Positions 1 to 11,480 of a DNA stretch of 64,000 nt are shown here, in pieces (the stretch's first letter is position 1; each line of letters begins with the position of its first letter). The notes beneath the pieces were generated by a model, which did no database searches, was not told where the DNA came from, and was given only the letters and a program-made list of their open reading frames with translations. Source of the stretch: Amborella trichopoda (Eukaryota > Streptophyta > Magnoliopsida > Amborellales > Amborellaceae); contig NW_006499810.1 of NCBI RefSeq assembly GCF_000471905.2, forward strand, positions 2,409,622-2,473,621, read 5' to 3'. The position numbers and the translations under genes were made by a program.

Positions 1-1498
1 AAGAGCTTTTACCCTTCAGGCAAGCAAGTTTCTCTCTCCTCCCTTTCTCTCCTTCTTTCCTCTCTTCTCTCTCTCTCTCTTTCTCTCTCTTTTCTCTTCT
101 CTCTCATTCTCTCTCTTCCTTTCTCTTCTCTCTCTTTTTATCTCTCTTTTTTCTCTGTTTCTTTCTATTTCTTCTCTCCTCATCTTTATCAAAATTTGTC
201 CCCTTCTGATGCAACCATCGAGGCGTAGCACCAGTTGGTCTTCTCTCTCTTCTTCTATCAATCGAAGAGACTTAACAGCGATTAGTTTTCTCTCTTTCCT
301 CTGTCAGCTGGTGTGACCTAACACTGACTGAGTTTCTCTCTCTTCCTCTATTAGTCGACGAGACTTAGCACCGACTAGTTTTCTCTCTCTTCCTCTGTCA
401 GTCAGCGAGACTTAGTGTCATATGGTTTCTGTCTCTTCCTCTATCAATAGGTGAGACCTAACGCCGGCTGGTTTTCTCTTTCTTCCTTTGTCAGTCGGTG
501 AGACCTCACGCTGATTGGTTTTCTCTCCCTTCCTCTGCCAGTCGACGAGACCTAGCACCGACTTGTTTTCTTTCTCTTCCTCTGTCAGTCGGTGTGACCT
601 CGCATCGATTGGTTTTCTCTCTCTTCCGCTGTTAGTCAACGAGACCTAGAGCCGATTGGTTTCTCTCTCTTCTTCTGTCAGTTGGCGAGACTTAGCATTG
701 ACAACTACCTCTCTCATCTCTTGAAATAGTCGGCAATGTCTAGCGTCGACTGCATCTTCTCTTCTTTCTTCTCCCTCCTCTCTTCCTTCTTCTCTCAACT
801 TTTGTCTATTCCCTTCTTCTCTTCAAACCATTCCTCTGGTACTCTTATGTTTAACCAAGAGGGATTGAGGTTAGCATCTCATGGTAGGCCTGTCGTCTAG
901 CCGTAATGTTGTTGCGTCAGAATCACCTGGCGCGCTTTACTGCTATGACAAACCGACCATCGTGCTTAGCTGGTTGATATTGGTAATAACATCTAGTGGT
1001 GATTCCGTGAGCCAGTCTTCATTACCGAGCTTATTTGGCTACCACTTTAGGTCAATTATCAACCAGCCTAATCACTGCTTTGATTCTCTCACTTGGTCGG
1101 GTTCTTCTCTCCTCCCTTCTTTCTTTCTTCTTTTTGATTACGCATGCTTGTGTACTTTCATCAGAGAGGAAAAGGGTGAGGTTTGACCCACCTATCCCAC
1201 ACCTTTTGCGATATACTTGTGTGATTATAGAAAAGTAGAAAATAAAAAGAATACGAGCCAAGGGAGGCGATTCCGAACCAGTTTTATTACTGGGGGGACT
1301 TTCTTTGCGATCTAAGAGAGCAGCCACACCAGTCAGCTCGAGTAAGTCCCGAACCCACCTTTAAAATTCCTCTCTCATCGGTTGGTAACAGTTGCCCCCA
1401 TTTTCGAATGAGGTTCCCAAGAGAGCAATCTCATAAACGTCCGGGGTGCACCACCCGATCCTCCAGGATCCGAAGGGCGAGATCGAGGTACCTAACTA
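1..1498 (+). repeat. 5' LTR of element A (3' portion only)
   Basis: This is the right-hand part of the LTR; position 1 corresponds to about 15925 in the 3' copy. It contains a pyrimidine-rich tract (1-200), the inverted-repeat array (about 215-745) and a conserved downstream segment shared with the 3' LTR, including ACCAACCATCGTGCTTAGC-like and GGCGATTCCGAACCAG blocks. It ends at CCTAACTA, where the other copies read CCTAACCA, just before the primer site. Confidence 0.9.
215..745 (+). repeat. 47-bp inverted-repeat array in A 5' LTR
   Basis: About ten diverged units of 46-47 bp. Each has a C/T-rich spacer (TTTTCTCTCTCTTCCTCTG type) and a dyad of the form CAGTCGRCG, a loop close to AGACCTAG, then CRCCGACTG. 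GAGAC loop positions at 360, 407, 453 and 500 give the period. The arms pair over 6-9 bp in the better units. The array lies downstream of where the LTR TATA box and AATAAA sit in other copies, so it should be part of the RNA leader. Confidence 0.85.
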
Positions 1499-1500
1499 GG

Positions 1501-1520
1501 TTGGCGACTCCACTGGGGAC
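1501..1520 (+). promoter_or_regulatory. Primer-binding site of element A
   Basis: TTGGCGACTCCACTGGGGAC lies two bases after the LTR end. This is the Arg-tRNA-type primer site known from Ogre/Tat elements. The equivalent positions in B (minus strand, about 41720-41739) and F (about 57973) carry recognisable diverged versions, each followed by a short run ending in CCCC. Confidence 0.88.
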
Positions 1521-1602
1521 TTACTGCCCCTTACTCAGATCATTCTTCTTTGGCTAGTCTCTTCTTTTATTATCTACCTTCATTCTCTTTCCATATTCAC
1601 TT

Positions 1603-3238
1603 ATGTCTGCTGGGTTCTATAACCCATTTATTCGGATTGGGGATTTTCCTATCCCCTTATTCGAGAGTGTCCCCAAGGAACAAGGTCCTTCGACTTCATT
1701 CTCGACAAGCCTCTTGAGCAAAGAACCCTTGTCTAGCTCTCAAGTCTTAACCTGGACTGGTGTTAGGAGGGACTTGAAGGTCCCTCATTCCCCATCTCTT
1801 CGCTCTGGTGGAAACTCCACCAAGGCACCATGCATGGGTAACACTTATGTTGCCCTACACAACATACACCCAGCCACCGGCAAGTCACTTGCCGGTCCAG
1901 TTCCTGAGGTATGCCGAAAGGCTGCCTAATCCCTTTATGCAAAAGGCAAGTAAGTTACCATTGCTCATGTGGGTCGCCAAAAGGCTACCCCCTACATTTC
2001 TGCACCATTGGTCTCAATCCCTAAAGGCTCAACACTTCGAGGCGAAAACCTCACGGTCTCCATCCCTCACACACACTACAAGGCTCATGGGTCACCCACT
2101 CGAGCCACACCTTGGGGCAAACCTTCTCTTACGTCGAGTCGGTGTCAGAGATCGAACGTTCTAAGGCCAGGTCCTGTGCATGCTACTTGTATGCATCTCA
2201 CTGCTTGGGGCAACGTCATCATTACGCCAACCTGAGTACACAGGAGACGACCTCTTCACCCTCCTAGTATGCACACACAAGCGCACCCTGTAAGGGGCAG
2301 ACCTGCACCCGTTCTCTTACAGAGACTTACTCGTAGTTCCTTGCCTCTTAAGGCCGATCACCTGCACAAGCCCGGGTGGACCCCCGGCTCCTTCGAGATG
2401 CTTCTTTGAAGGGTCCACACTCGTCTCCATCTCAAGTGTCCCCTCGCCGTCAACTCATGCCTCCTCATGAGTCAAGCTTGCTCGTTCTTCATCGAGCAAG
2501 CACCTTCAGCCTTGGTACTCGAAGGTTTTCCCCAAGAGTACCATCTGGAACCAGCCTTATCACTTAGGTCTTGTCTCTGGAGCTCATAAGAGAGCACGGG
2601 GCATGGACCTCATGGAAGATCGAGTCCTTCATCCTCCCCGACTCAAGATGACTCCAGTTCTTGGCCCTCATCCATTGCCTCATCTGATGAAGACACTCTC
2701 TCCTATGCAAGAAGAGTTGACTTACCGTGACCTGGATCACAGTTCTGACGTGAGGTCCATTAAAACCTCAAGGTTAGATGCGATGGGGGTCTGTGAATTT
2801 CTACTAGGGAGGTGTGACCAAGGTAGTCAAAACAGCCAATTTGGGTGGCCCTCTTCACCTGCATCCCTTCTATCCCCTTCAAACAATGAAGCCTGAAGAA
2901 GAGCTCCATGAGCCTTGTGCTGTGGTTACCGTCGTAGAAGAAGACCTAGCACTCAGCAGCCACGGTCCCAAGACTGTCAAGAACTGGTCCAAATGCGATC
3001 TGCATACATGAGTCGAGTTCAGTCAGGGCATGTTGACCCCTTATTGACTGACCTACCACGTATGACTCGTCAAGCTCGCAAGCCTTCAGATGCCACTAAT
3101 GTTGATCTCCCTAGAGAAACGGTTAGCATAATGGTCATAAGCGAGCCCGGTGATGCACAGGAGGATCGTATGAAAACTTTTGAGGACATGGTGCACGCGA
3201 TGATGGAGAAGATCGATCGTATTGACATGGCATGCTAG
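1603..3238 (+). pseudogene. Leader reading block upstream of gag (element A)
   Basis: Begins 83 bases after the primer site with peptide GFYNPFIRIGDFPIP. A near-identical start peptide occurs in the same place in elements B and F, and further peptide blocks recur in the same order in B (HPVTSKSL / HPATGKSL, THRGGDLE / TLRGENLT, GSSTRAKP / GSPTRATP). The blocks are rich in Ser, Thr, Pro and His, with no domain I recognise. The last part (about 2915-3238) precedes gag and ends in an acidic, coiled-coil-like stretch (MVHAMMEKIDRID). Tat elements are known to carry extra reading frames upstream of gag; this may be one, or an N-terminal extension of Gag. Broken copy. Confidence 0.65.
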
Positions 3239-3408
3239 TCGGCTAACCATGAGGTCGATTCCCATCACTCTCTGATGGTGCATCTCCATGGCAGCTCTCT
3301 TCGGCTACCTCACAGGATAATGTTTTCCCTCATCTAGCCTCTAAGTTAGATATTGACGCTATGGTCACCCATAGCCTAAAGAACGGACAAATTTTGGGGA
3401 TATAGGGT

Positions 3409-4817
3409 GTGACGCCTTATCAAAGACCTTACCCATCCTATGTTGATCATGTCATACGAAAGGGAAGTTTCCCTTATTCAGTGGAACCACCTCACCGAAC
3501 CAGCATATTGCCCATTTTCAGGCGGCATGTCGGGAAACAACGGCTGATGAGAGACTTGTTCTCCGATAGTTTGTTGAGACCTTCAATGGCCCGACATTCC
3601 AATAGTATGCCCGACTTCCTCCAAACTAGGTGTATACATGGGTGGAGATGGAGAAACTGTTTTATCAACGATTTTATGAGGTCGAGAGAGAGGTTTAAGT
3701 TATCGAACTTCTCACTCTGACTCAAGAACAGAATGAACCTGTCGATCAGTTCATATCAAGATGGAGAAACTTGGCTTCTCTCCATCCTAATCCTATCCCT
3801 GAGAAGGAAGTAGTCCAGACTTGCGTGCGGAACATTCAACTTGAAATCGCTCAACATGTCGAGGCCTCCAATCCGACCTCCATGTCTGAGTTGATCTCTA
3901 AATCAGTTTGCATAGAAAGTTTATCATGCCATCATGGTGGGGCACGACAACCATCTACAAGTTCAGCAAACAACCGAGGCAGTGGTATCTCTTGGAATAA
4001 CACACGGGACAACCAACAAAAGGGGGTAATCAGTGCAACTGTCATGGTCACTGATTCAAAGAAGACTCCCTCCAAAACTTTGAACCTCTTTAAAGGGGTA
4101 ACCGTGACAACAGTGATACCCCAGGCTGGCAAGCAACAACTGTTGTACAATCGGGTACCTCCACCAGCCAACCTTGATCGGGGTGATTATTTCACAAGAA
4201 ATAGGAACAAGGTCTATCCCTCCTAGAAGGAATGGGTCCCTGCGTTGTTCCGGTTACTATTGGAGCAGAATATGATCCAGCTTCCAGAAACCAAGTTCCC
4301 TGAGCAGTTTAGCCTTGAAACTCAGGCGAATTATTGTGCCTACCATAGGAGGATCAATCATCCCACAGATGACTGCTATACGTTAAAGGATATCATTGAG
4401 GCCCTCATTTTGAAAGGTCAGGTAAAGCTTGAAGATTTGAAGAAGGCCTTCGGGGCAGCTGAGGCCTCCCATGCCATAATCATTCAAGAGGAAGATGAAA
4501 TGCCTGATATCCTCCATGATGTTTTCATTATAATGCTTCAGAAAGGGATAATCACACTGAAGCAAGCAAGGCAACCCTGCCGCCTTGCTAAGGGAACTGA
4601 ACATCGTTGGTGCCCATTCCATCAAATAAGAGGTCATTATTTGTCAGAATGCACAACTTTCCTTGATATATTCATAGAGAAGATGAAGGAGTGTCAAGAA
4701 ATTTACAATCTCCCCGTAACTGATCCCCAAATCACTTCTCCATCGGGGCAGGAATATCTCACAAACCAGGACCTTCCTATCAATGACTCAGATTATGCGG
4801 AACCCTCGGATTCGTAG
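3409..4817 (+). pseudogene. gag (element A)
   Basis: The Retrotrans_gag-type region includes the block with NPIPEKEVVQTCVRN and EASNPTSMSELISKSV, matched in B (39288-39845) and C (32611-33045). The C-terminal part (4245-4817) carries two zinc-knuckle-like motifs of form C-x2-H-x4-H-x4-C: CAYHRRINHPTDDC and CPFHQIRGHYLSEC. The first is followed by a YTLKDIIEALI segment typical of Tat Gag. The product would be the capsid/nucleocapsid precursor. Broken copy. Confidence 0.88.
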
Positions 4818-5960
4818 CTATGGATAACTTCCCATGGCCGAAGCAGACTCAAGTCCTTAAGACGAGAAGCGATTAGCCAAGCTAGAGCAGTTTCCCACCC
4901 CAGCGAGATGAATCTGACATCACGTTAGAAAACCAAAAAGAGACGAGCACCAAGGGATGCTCACCGAATAAACTAGACCGCTCAACCCGCAGTTAAGCAG
5001 GAATTTCTTAGGCCCCTTCCCCCGTTGCCAACCTTGCTGGACTTCATCTCTGACACAATCCTTTTTCCTTCTTCATGTCAAGAGGATGCTCCCATCTCAT
5101 CTCCCATTTAGCACACATCCAATGAGGGTGACAAAGTTAAAAGCATTCCCCAACTATCTCAGCAAGAGAAAGACTTAAAAGATCCCCTGCACTCGTCCAA
5201 CTCTGGCGAGGACGGAAAAACTGCCCAGATCGATCTGATGAGGGGAATGAACTTAAAAGTCCCCACCTTCTAACCCTACTGCTCCTTCTTCTCCTGCTTG
5301 TCATTCTTCCTTGTCTATGTCTCCTGCAGGTACAACCATGATATGTCCGGACTTCGATTCTCTCGATAGAGAACTTGAGGGATCAAAACAAAACAAAGAC
5401 ACAACAAAAATGATTGAGAAAGACTTGGCGTAGGCAGCAGGATTCTTAACATTTGTTGATGCCCTGGAAGCGAAAGCCAAGGCAGAGCCACCTTCTTCAA
5501 AGAAGCGCAACAAGTCGAAGCCAAAGAAACCCTAATGGCTCCTTGAGCATGACTTTAAGCAGAGGCTAAGAGAATCAAGGGGGCAAAGTTTTTATTCTCA
5601 AGAGGATTTCCATATGGTACATGTCTATGAAGCGCAAGTCACTGCAGAGCAAGCACTGCACACATCTGCGCAAGGGCCGTGTGATTCATACAAGGACACT
5701 TTACGTCCAACCTTTGTTGAACCTCAAAACAAGCTCCTGCAGCCTGATTGGCTTCCCATGTTTGAGGTCAACCCTTCTATCCCTCGATCTGAGAAAGGCG
5801 CAGAAATCATGACATGCTCTGGAACCCTATTGGTAGCAGAGATGTCAGGGTCATGGGTCTCTGCACTTGAGGTTGATGAAAAGACCTCTAAAAATAAGGA
5901 TGAAGAGTTCCAAGAGGCCCTAGAAATATGGGAAGAAGGTGGTCAGGGCCTTAGCTGACG
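4818..5960 (+). other. gag-pol spacer region of element A
   Basis: About 1.1 kb between gag and RT with Ser/Pro/Lys-rich, low-complexity coding potential (for example 5614-5958). An equivalent segment occurs in B (37142-38660), with shared short peptides around the Lys-rich EPPSSKKRNKSK-like stretch. I do not recognise a protease here; element C does show a protease-like block upstream of this position. Confidence 0.5.
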
Positions 5961-5969
5961 AACTCGAAG

Positions 5970-6900
5970 AAATAAATCTTGGAGACGAAGCAGATCCCAG
6001 ACCCACTTTCATTTCAGTAAATATGTCTCCAGAAGAGAAAGAGCATTTAACTCTTTTCTTGTGAGCAAATCGTGACGTCTTTGCTTGGCATTATCATGAG
6101 ATGCCCGACTTAGACCCTTATGTAGCTGTTCACCGTCTCGACATCGATTCGACTATCAAACCCGTCAAACAGAAATCAAGAAGGTTCAGGCCTGACCTCG
6201 ATATGTAGATAGACTTCGAGATGACCAAACTCAAACAAGCAGGCTTTATTCGCGAAGTCAAGTACCCGAAATGGCTAGCAAATGTTGTTTAGGTCAAGAA
6301 GAAGAATAGTCAAATCAGGGTGTGTATTGACTTTTACAATTTGAATATCGCCTGTCCCAAGGATGACTGCCCATTGCCATTCACCGAGATGCTCATCGAC
6401 TCTACCGCTCACTGTCAAACCTTTTCCTTCATTGACGAATAATCTGGCTATAATCAGATAAGGATGGAGGCCACTATATTCTTAACCCCAAAAGGGGTCT
6501 TCTGTTACACAATGATGCCTTTTGGATTAAAGAATGCGGGCGCCACATACCAGAGAGCAATGACGACCAATTTCAAAGACATGATGCACAAAGAAGTGGA
6601 ATGCTTTGTAGACGATTTGGTGGTAAACTCTGAAGAGGCAGATGCTCACATGAGAAACCTTGAGAAGGTATTCGAGCATTTGCATCTTCATCTACTTATA
6701 ATGAACCCGCTGAAATGCGCTTTCGGTGTGTGCTCCAGAAAATTCTTGTGGTTCATTGTCAGACATCGAGGGCTTGAAGTCGAGCCAATCAAGATCAAAG
6801 CAATTCAAGAAATGCCATCACCGATGACACTTTGAGAACTACACTCCCTCCAAGGGCAACTGGCCTACATTTGCAGGTTCATCTTCAACCTCTCAGATCA
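5970..6900 (+). pseudogene. Reverse transcriptase domain (element A)
   Basis: The N-terminal region has the Tat-type entry block (PRPTFISVNMSPEEKEH, then DVFAWHYHEMPDLDP and KPVKQKSRRFRPDL). The core reads PKGVFCYTMMPFGLKNAGA and the catalytic FVDDLVV motif, followed by KCAFGV and IVRHRGLEVEP. This order is normal for Ty3/gypsy RT. The same blocks appear in element B on the minus strand. Broken copy. Confidence 0.93.
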
Positions 6901-7540
6901 TTGTAAACCCTTTACACACCTACTAAAGAAAGATACCCCATTCATCTGAGATAAAGCATGTCAGACAGCCCTTGACGACATCAAGCATTATTTACTCAAT
7001 CCTCCAGTACCCTCGACACCAGTATTGGGAAGACCCCTCATTCTATAGGTGACTGCTTTAGATGAGTCCCTCGGAGCATTGTTGACACAAAACAATGAAG
7101 AAGGAAAAGAATTGCGTTATATTACCTTAGTCGCAGGATGCAAGGGGCCGAGAATAATTATACCCTTATTGAGAATATGTATCTGGCCCAGATCTTTGCA
7201 GTACAAAGACTCCGCCATTACTTGCTCGGTTATGAAGTGAAGTTTATATCAAAAGCTGATCCTGTAAAGTTTCTCATGACATGCCCATGCTTATCGGGAC
7301 GCCTGGCTAAGTGGGAATTATTGCTGATGGAGTTTGACATCACGTATGTCCCACAAAGGCCATCAAGGGCCAGGCCTTGGCTGACTTTCTCGCATAACAC
7401 CCTGTACCGGAAAAATCTCCTCTATCAATCGACTTCCCTTATGAAGAAGTATTTTATGCTGACCTTGCTCTTGTGTGGGAATTATACTTCGACGGAGCCT
7501 TCTAATCAAATCGAGGAGGCACCGAAGTAGTATTCCTGAG
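6901..7540 (+). pseudogene. RT connection and first RNase H domain (element A)
   Basis: Contains VTALDESLGALLTQNNEEGKE, the standard RNase H entry of plant gypsy elements, then the YLAQIFAVQRLRHYLLGYEV block and FDITYVPQRPS, matching FNITYVPQKA in element B. This is the gypsy RNase H that removes RNA template during reverse transcription. Broken copy. Confidence 0.88.
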
Positions 7541-7544
7541 TCCG

Positions 7545-7900
7545 AGAGGAGGAATATTGCCACTTTCTTTCTCTCTTGCTCAAGCTGGTTCTCATAATGA
7601 GGCAGATTATCAGGCCCTTATAATCAGTCTGGAGATAGCCTTCAACCTCTACTTGGAGAAGCTCAAGATCTATGGCGACTCTGAGTTGGTTATCAGACAG
7701 CCCAAAGGGATTTATGATGTGAGAAAAGACACTCTCAAGCCTTGTCACAATACTGCAAAATCGTATATTGCTCAGTTTTAGGACGTAACCCTTAGTCACA
7801 TCCCCAGAAGGCTAAACTCGCAGGCTGACGCACTTGCGAAAGTCTGTGCTACAATTCAATTATCCTCATCAGGGCCCACAGTTGTCTAGGTGGCAGAATA
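7545..7900 (+). pseudogene. Archaeal-like second RNase H (aRH) domain (element A)
   Basis: PLSFSLAQAGSHNEADYQAL and KLKIYGDSELVIRQPKG are the signature blocks of the archaeal-like RNase H seen only in the Tat lineage of plant gypsy elements (Asn-Glu-Ala-Asp/Glu-Tyr, then Gly-Asp-Ser-x-Leu-Val). Position between RNase H and integrase fits. This domain is the best single piece of evidence for the lineage. Broken copy. Confidence 0.88.
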
Positions 7901-8239
7901 GAGACACACCGAACTAAGAACTGAGATTGATGCGGATGATGAGAGAAATATTTTCCCCGAGTCCCTCTGTATCCATTTGGAGCGCTTTTGTCAGCCAAAG
8001 AAGTAATCAAGACTGAACAAGAAATAACATAAACTCAAGTAGCTAAGGGTTGAAGCCAAGAATCAGGATTCTTTGACCCAATGTGTGCAGAAATTGAGCA
8101 GGTAGAAGATTGGAGAGGTCCCATCAACAGTTTCTTAAAGCATGACAGGCTCCCAGAAGATCGTACTGAACGCAACAACATACAGTGAATGTCTACCAAG
8201 TATACCCTCCTTGAGGGAGATGATCTCTTTAGACAACTG

Positions 8240-9375
8240 TTTGATGACATTCTTCTTAGATGCATCGACATCCAAGGAGCAAATAAAGTGCTAGAAGAAG
8301 TCCACTTAGGCATCTGCGGACTACACCAGTCCGGTCCTAAACTCTATGAATGAATACTCAGGTTGGGATACATTGGCCTTCCATGATAGCTGATTCCTTA
8401 AGCTATTCCTTAAGCTATGCTAAAACGTGCTAAGTATGCCAAAGACACTCCAGCCTGGTTCACCAGCCTTCAGAGCCCTTACACCCAACAGTTGCATCAT
8501 GGCCCTTCTCACAATGGGTATGGACATCGTAGGGCCTATTGACCCCCCTTCCGAAATGGGCCATGTTTTTATCCTAACTACAACAGATTACTTCTCTAAG
8601 TGGGCTGAAGCGGTCCCCCTTAAGTAGGTTCCTGGGACAATGGTAGCTTACTTTGTTCGACATCATATCATATATTGCTTCGGAGTGCCCGACCGGATCA
8701 TATCTGACAACAGCCCTCAATTTAGGAGTCATCACATTGATCGTTTAGTTAACCAATTCGGTTTAGAATGGAGGTACTCGACTATGTACCACCCTCGGAT
8801 GAATGGATTAGCTGAGGCTTTCAATAAGACTCTGTGCAATGTCTTAAGAAAGTCAGTATAAAAAAAAAGGAACAATTGGCATGAGAAGCTTCTCGAAGCA
8901 CTGTGGGCTTATCATCCTACTACACGATATGCTACTGATTCCACTCCTTATTCTCTTGTCTATGGGGGTGAAGTTGTTTTACCTCTCGAAATACAAATTC
9001 CTTCATTGCGAGTCGCTATTCACCAAGGAATAACCGAAGATGAGAGAGTCAAGCTCTGGTATCAAGAATTGGATGCACTCGATGGAAAGAGGCTAGAGGC
9101 TCAGTAAAACCTTGAACTCAACCAAGGGAGAATAAAGAGGACTTTAGACAAGTCTTTCAAGATTTGCTCGTTCACCCGTGGTGATCTAGTATTAGCTGTC
9201 AAGAGGCCTATTGTTATGCATGGCCGATGTAAAGGGAAGTTTGAGCCTAAGTGGGAAGGTCCCTTTACAGTAAAAAAGGTCTCGCCCAACTGAGCCTACA
9301 TATTAGCACATCCTGATGGAAAGGAGGCGATGCCCCCTATCAACGGGTGATACCTAAAGAAGTACTATCTGTGAT
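8240..9375 (+). pseudogene. Integrase (element A)
   Basis: The core has the DDE-type arrangement, with TDYFSKWAEAVPLK (first Asp), FGVPDRIISDNSPQFRS (second Asp) and HPRMNGLAEAFNKTL (Glu). Upstream is the zinc-binding region (HLGICGLHQSGPKL-like). Downstream is the C-terminal LVYGGEVVLPLEIQIPSLR region and a KFEPKWEGPFTVKK-like GPF/Y block. There is no chromodomain, as expected for Tat. Broken copy. Confidence 0.9.
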
Positions 9376-9429
9376 GTGTGTTCAAAAGAAAGGGACTCAA
9401 CGCGAAAATTAGTAGGATAGTCCAAACAA

Positions 9430-9890
9430 AATGCTAACTCTTTTTTATTGCAGTAAAAATGAGTTACAAGAACCCATTACTAGGGAGGTTACAAGTCTTT
9501 TGCGTCTGAGGATAAGAGGATGGTTACAAGCCAAAACTTATACTCTTGCTCTTGCATTTGAGAGTAAGAGAATGGTTACAGGCCAAAACAAATGTCGGTC
9601 CCATGAAAGGTAGGCCCTTCTCATGAAGAAGAAGCAAACCCACCAAAGAAAGACCCTCCTCACGAAGAAGAAGTGTAACCACTTGGAGAGTTAGCTTTAA
9701 TTCATCGATGAGTAAGAGGATGGTTACCGGCCAGAAGACAAAGCAAAGCCACTCCAAGAAGTTAGCCTCAGTCCATCCGACGTGTATGTCAAACATACAA
9801 GCTAGATACCTCATCTAAAGTGTATGTCGAACATACGACGTATGATCCATTCGATGTGTATATCAAACATACATGAGGGGCTGCCTTGGT
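9430..9890 (+). repeat. Short repeats at the start of A's 3' region
   Basis: Directly after the integrase. A GAGGATAAGAGGATGGTTAC-type block recurs at about 9508, 9565 and 9710, and a palindrome-bearing block GTGTATGTCRAACATAC recurs at about 9781, 9819 and 9857 (period about 38 bp). GTATGT and ACATAC pair as short hairpin arms. Non-coding 3' region of a Tat element. Confidence 0.7.
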
Positions 9891-11110
9891 AAGGACTTGG
9901 CCTATGAAGAAAATCATGCCCTATTTACAGTGGATGTCCTTCCACAGAACAACATGGACCTCAATGTTGTCCTAGAGGATTTGGCTTTCAACAAGTACCA
10001 CAAGCCACACCCCATCCTTCATCACTTTTTGCTGGCCCATGAACATCATCGTACGTAGCTCATCACCGAGCGCCGCAAACCCCTCACGTGACTTACCGCC
10101 ATACGCGTGCATCTTTCTTCGCATCGTGATAAGCCACATGTGTTGACGAGTGCCGACTAAAGCCAGCACCAGTTGTGTTCTCCAAAGGCCAGCACCAGTT
10201 GTGCTCCTAGCCCTTAGCACCGAATGCCTTTCTTTAGGTTCAGCACCTGTTGTGTCGGAACTCCAAACCATCAGCGTCGGTTGCCTCAGCATCAATTGCA
10301 CTTCTGTTAGCGCCGGCTCTATCACGGCTGTTCACCTCCCGAGATTCCTCATTTTTCAAAACTTAAGTTTTCACACCTCCTTAATGGCACATGATTTCCA
10401 AGGATGAAGGCCAAACTGTCACCATCCGTATGCCTTCCCCACGATGGTTCGCCTCATATAATCGTACGGCCTACCTCAAGCGACCGTTTGTTTCCCGCCA
10501 AAACTTTTCCTATACGGTTGGAAACCCACTGAAGAACTTTCCCACCCATGTTTTTGGCCCGAGTGTTACCAAAACCTCACTAGAAAACTCCTGCAAACTT
10601 CCCCTTAGTTCTCGAAAACTTCTGCAACACCACGAGTAGTTCCGAAAAACTTCCACAATCGTCAGGGAACCCCTAAAAATCCCTACCAGAAAGGAAAGCT
10701 GCATCCAGAATTTCCTCTCTTTCGTGGAAAATTCCCAGAGGATTCTCCTCTCCCTGCTAATCTCTCTCCAACTTCACCAATTCTGGGTAAAGTCCACACG
10801 CTAAAGGTTTTCTCTACAAGACCCATGCCGGAATCCTGCTGTTTATCGAAGAATCTTCCCTGCAAAACTCCTGCTGAAGTCTTACTGCTTGCCGGAACTT
10901 CAATCGGTTACACCCTCTCCTCATTGTTAAAGAAAATTGTTCCTTAAGTTTTAACCCTTGGTGAAATATAAGGGAAAACGAGATTTTACCCCCTTATATA
11001 GACTACGCTGGCCTCAAATGCCCTTCACAAACTCAGAATTCCTGTTGCATCTAAGGGAAGCTAAGCAATGACAAGCCGGGTTTGGCCTTGACCCGAGGCT
11101 CGAGGTAACT
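9891..11110 (+). other. A 3' non-coding region with scattered AGCRCCGRYTG motifs
   Basis: No gene seen. Between 10140 and 10330 at least six matches to AGCRCCGRYTG/AGCACCAGTTG-type words are scattered (for example CAGCACCAGTTGTG twice, CAGCGTCGGTTG, TAGCGCCGGCT). This core also occurs in the LTR array and in the 45-bp repeats that follow. 10500-10900 is low-information sequence with many AAAACTTCC / CTGC words. Confidence 0.6.
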
Positions 11111-11114
11111 CTCA

Positions 11115-11480
11115 TCCCCAGTGTCGATTGACTTAGCGCCAAGTGTAAATTTCAAGACGACCCTAGCGCCGGTTGACTTAGTGCTAAGTGAGTTTCCAAA
11201 TACAACCCTAGCGCCGGTTGACCTAGCGCCGGGTGAATTTTCAACTACAACCCAAGAGCCGGTTGACTTAGCACTAGGTGAGTTTCCAAATACAACCCTA
11301 ACGCTGGTTGATTTAATGCCAGGTGTGTTTCCAGAAATAACCCTAGCGCCAGTTGACTTCAGATAACATCACAGGTCGTTCACATCACTAGCTGAATCTT
11401 TAACAACTAGTGCCGTTATGTTGTGAGAACTCAGCGTCGGTTGAATACTCGCAATAGACCATTAGCGTTACACATGACGC
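11115..11480 (+). repeat. 45-bp tandem repeat with AGCGCCGGTTGA core (A 3' region)
   Basis: About six units with spacing of 45 bp (GCGCC at 11166 and 11211). The unit contains CTAGCGCCGGTTGACTTAG and GTGAGTTTCCAAATACAAC. It is more degenerate from about 11360 to 11480, where CAGCGTCGGTTGA still occurs. Tandem arrays in this position are known for Tat/Ogre elements. Confidence 0.85.

Noticed and set aside
1-261. Arg/Glu/Lys-rich minus-strand frame (and the like at 15835-16159)
   Set aside because: Translation of the LTR pyrimidine tract; low-complexity artefact.
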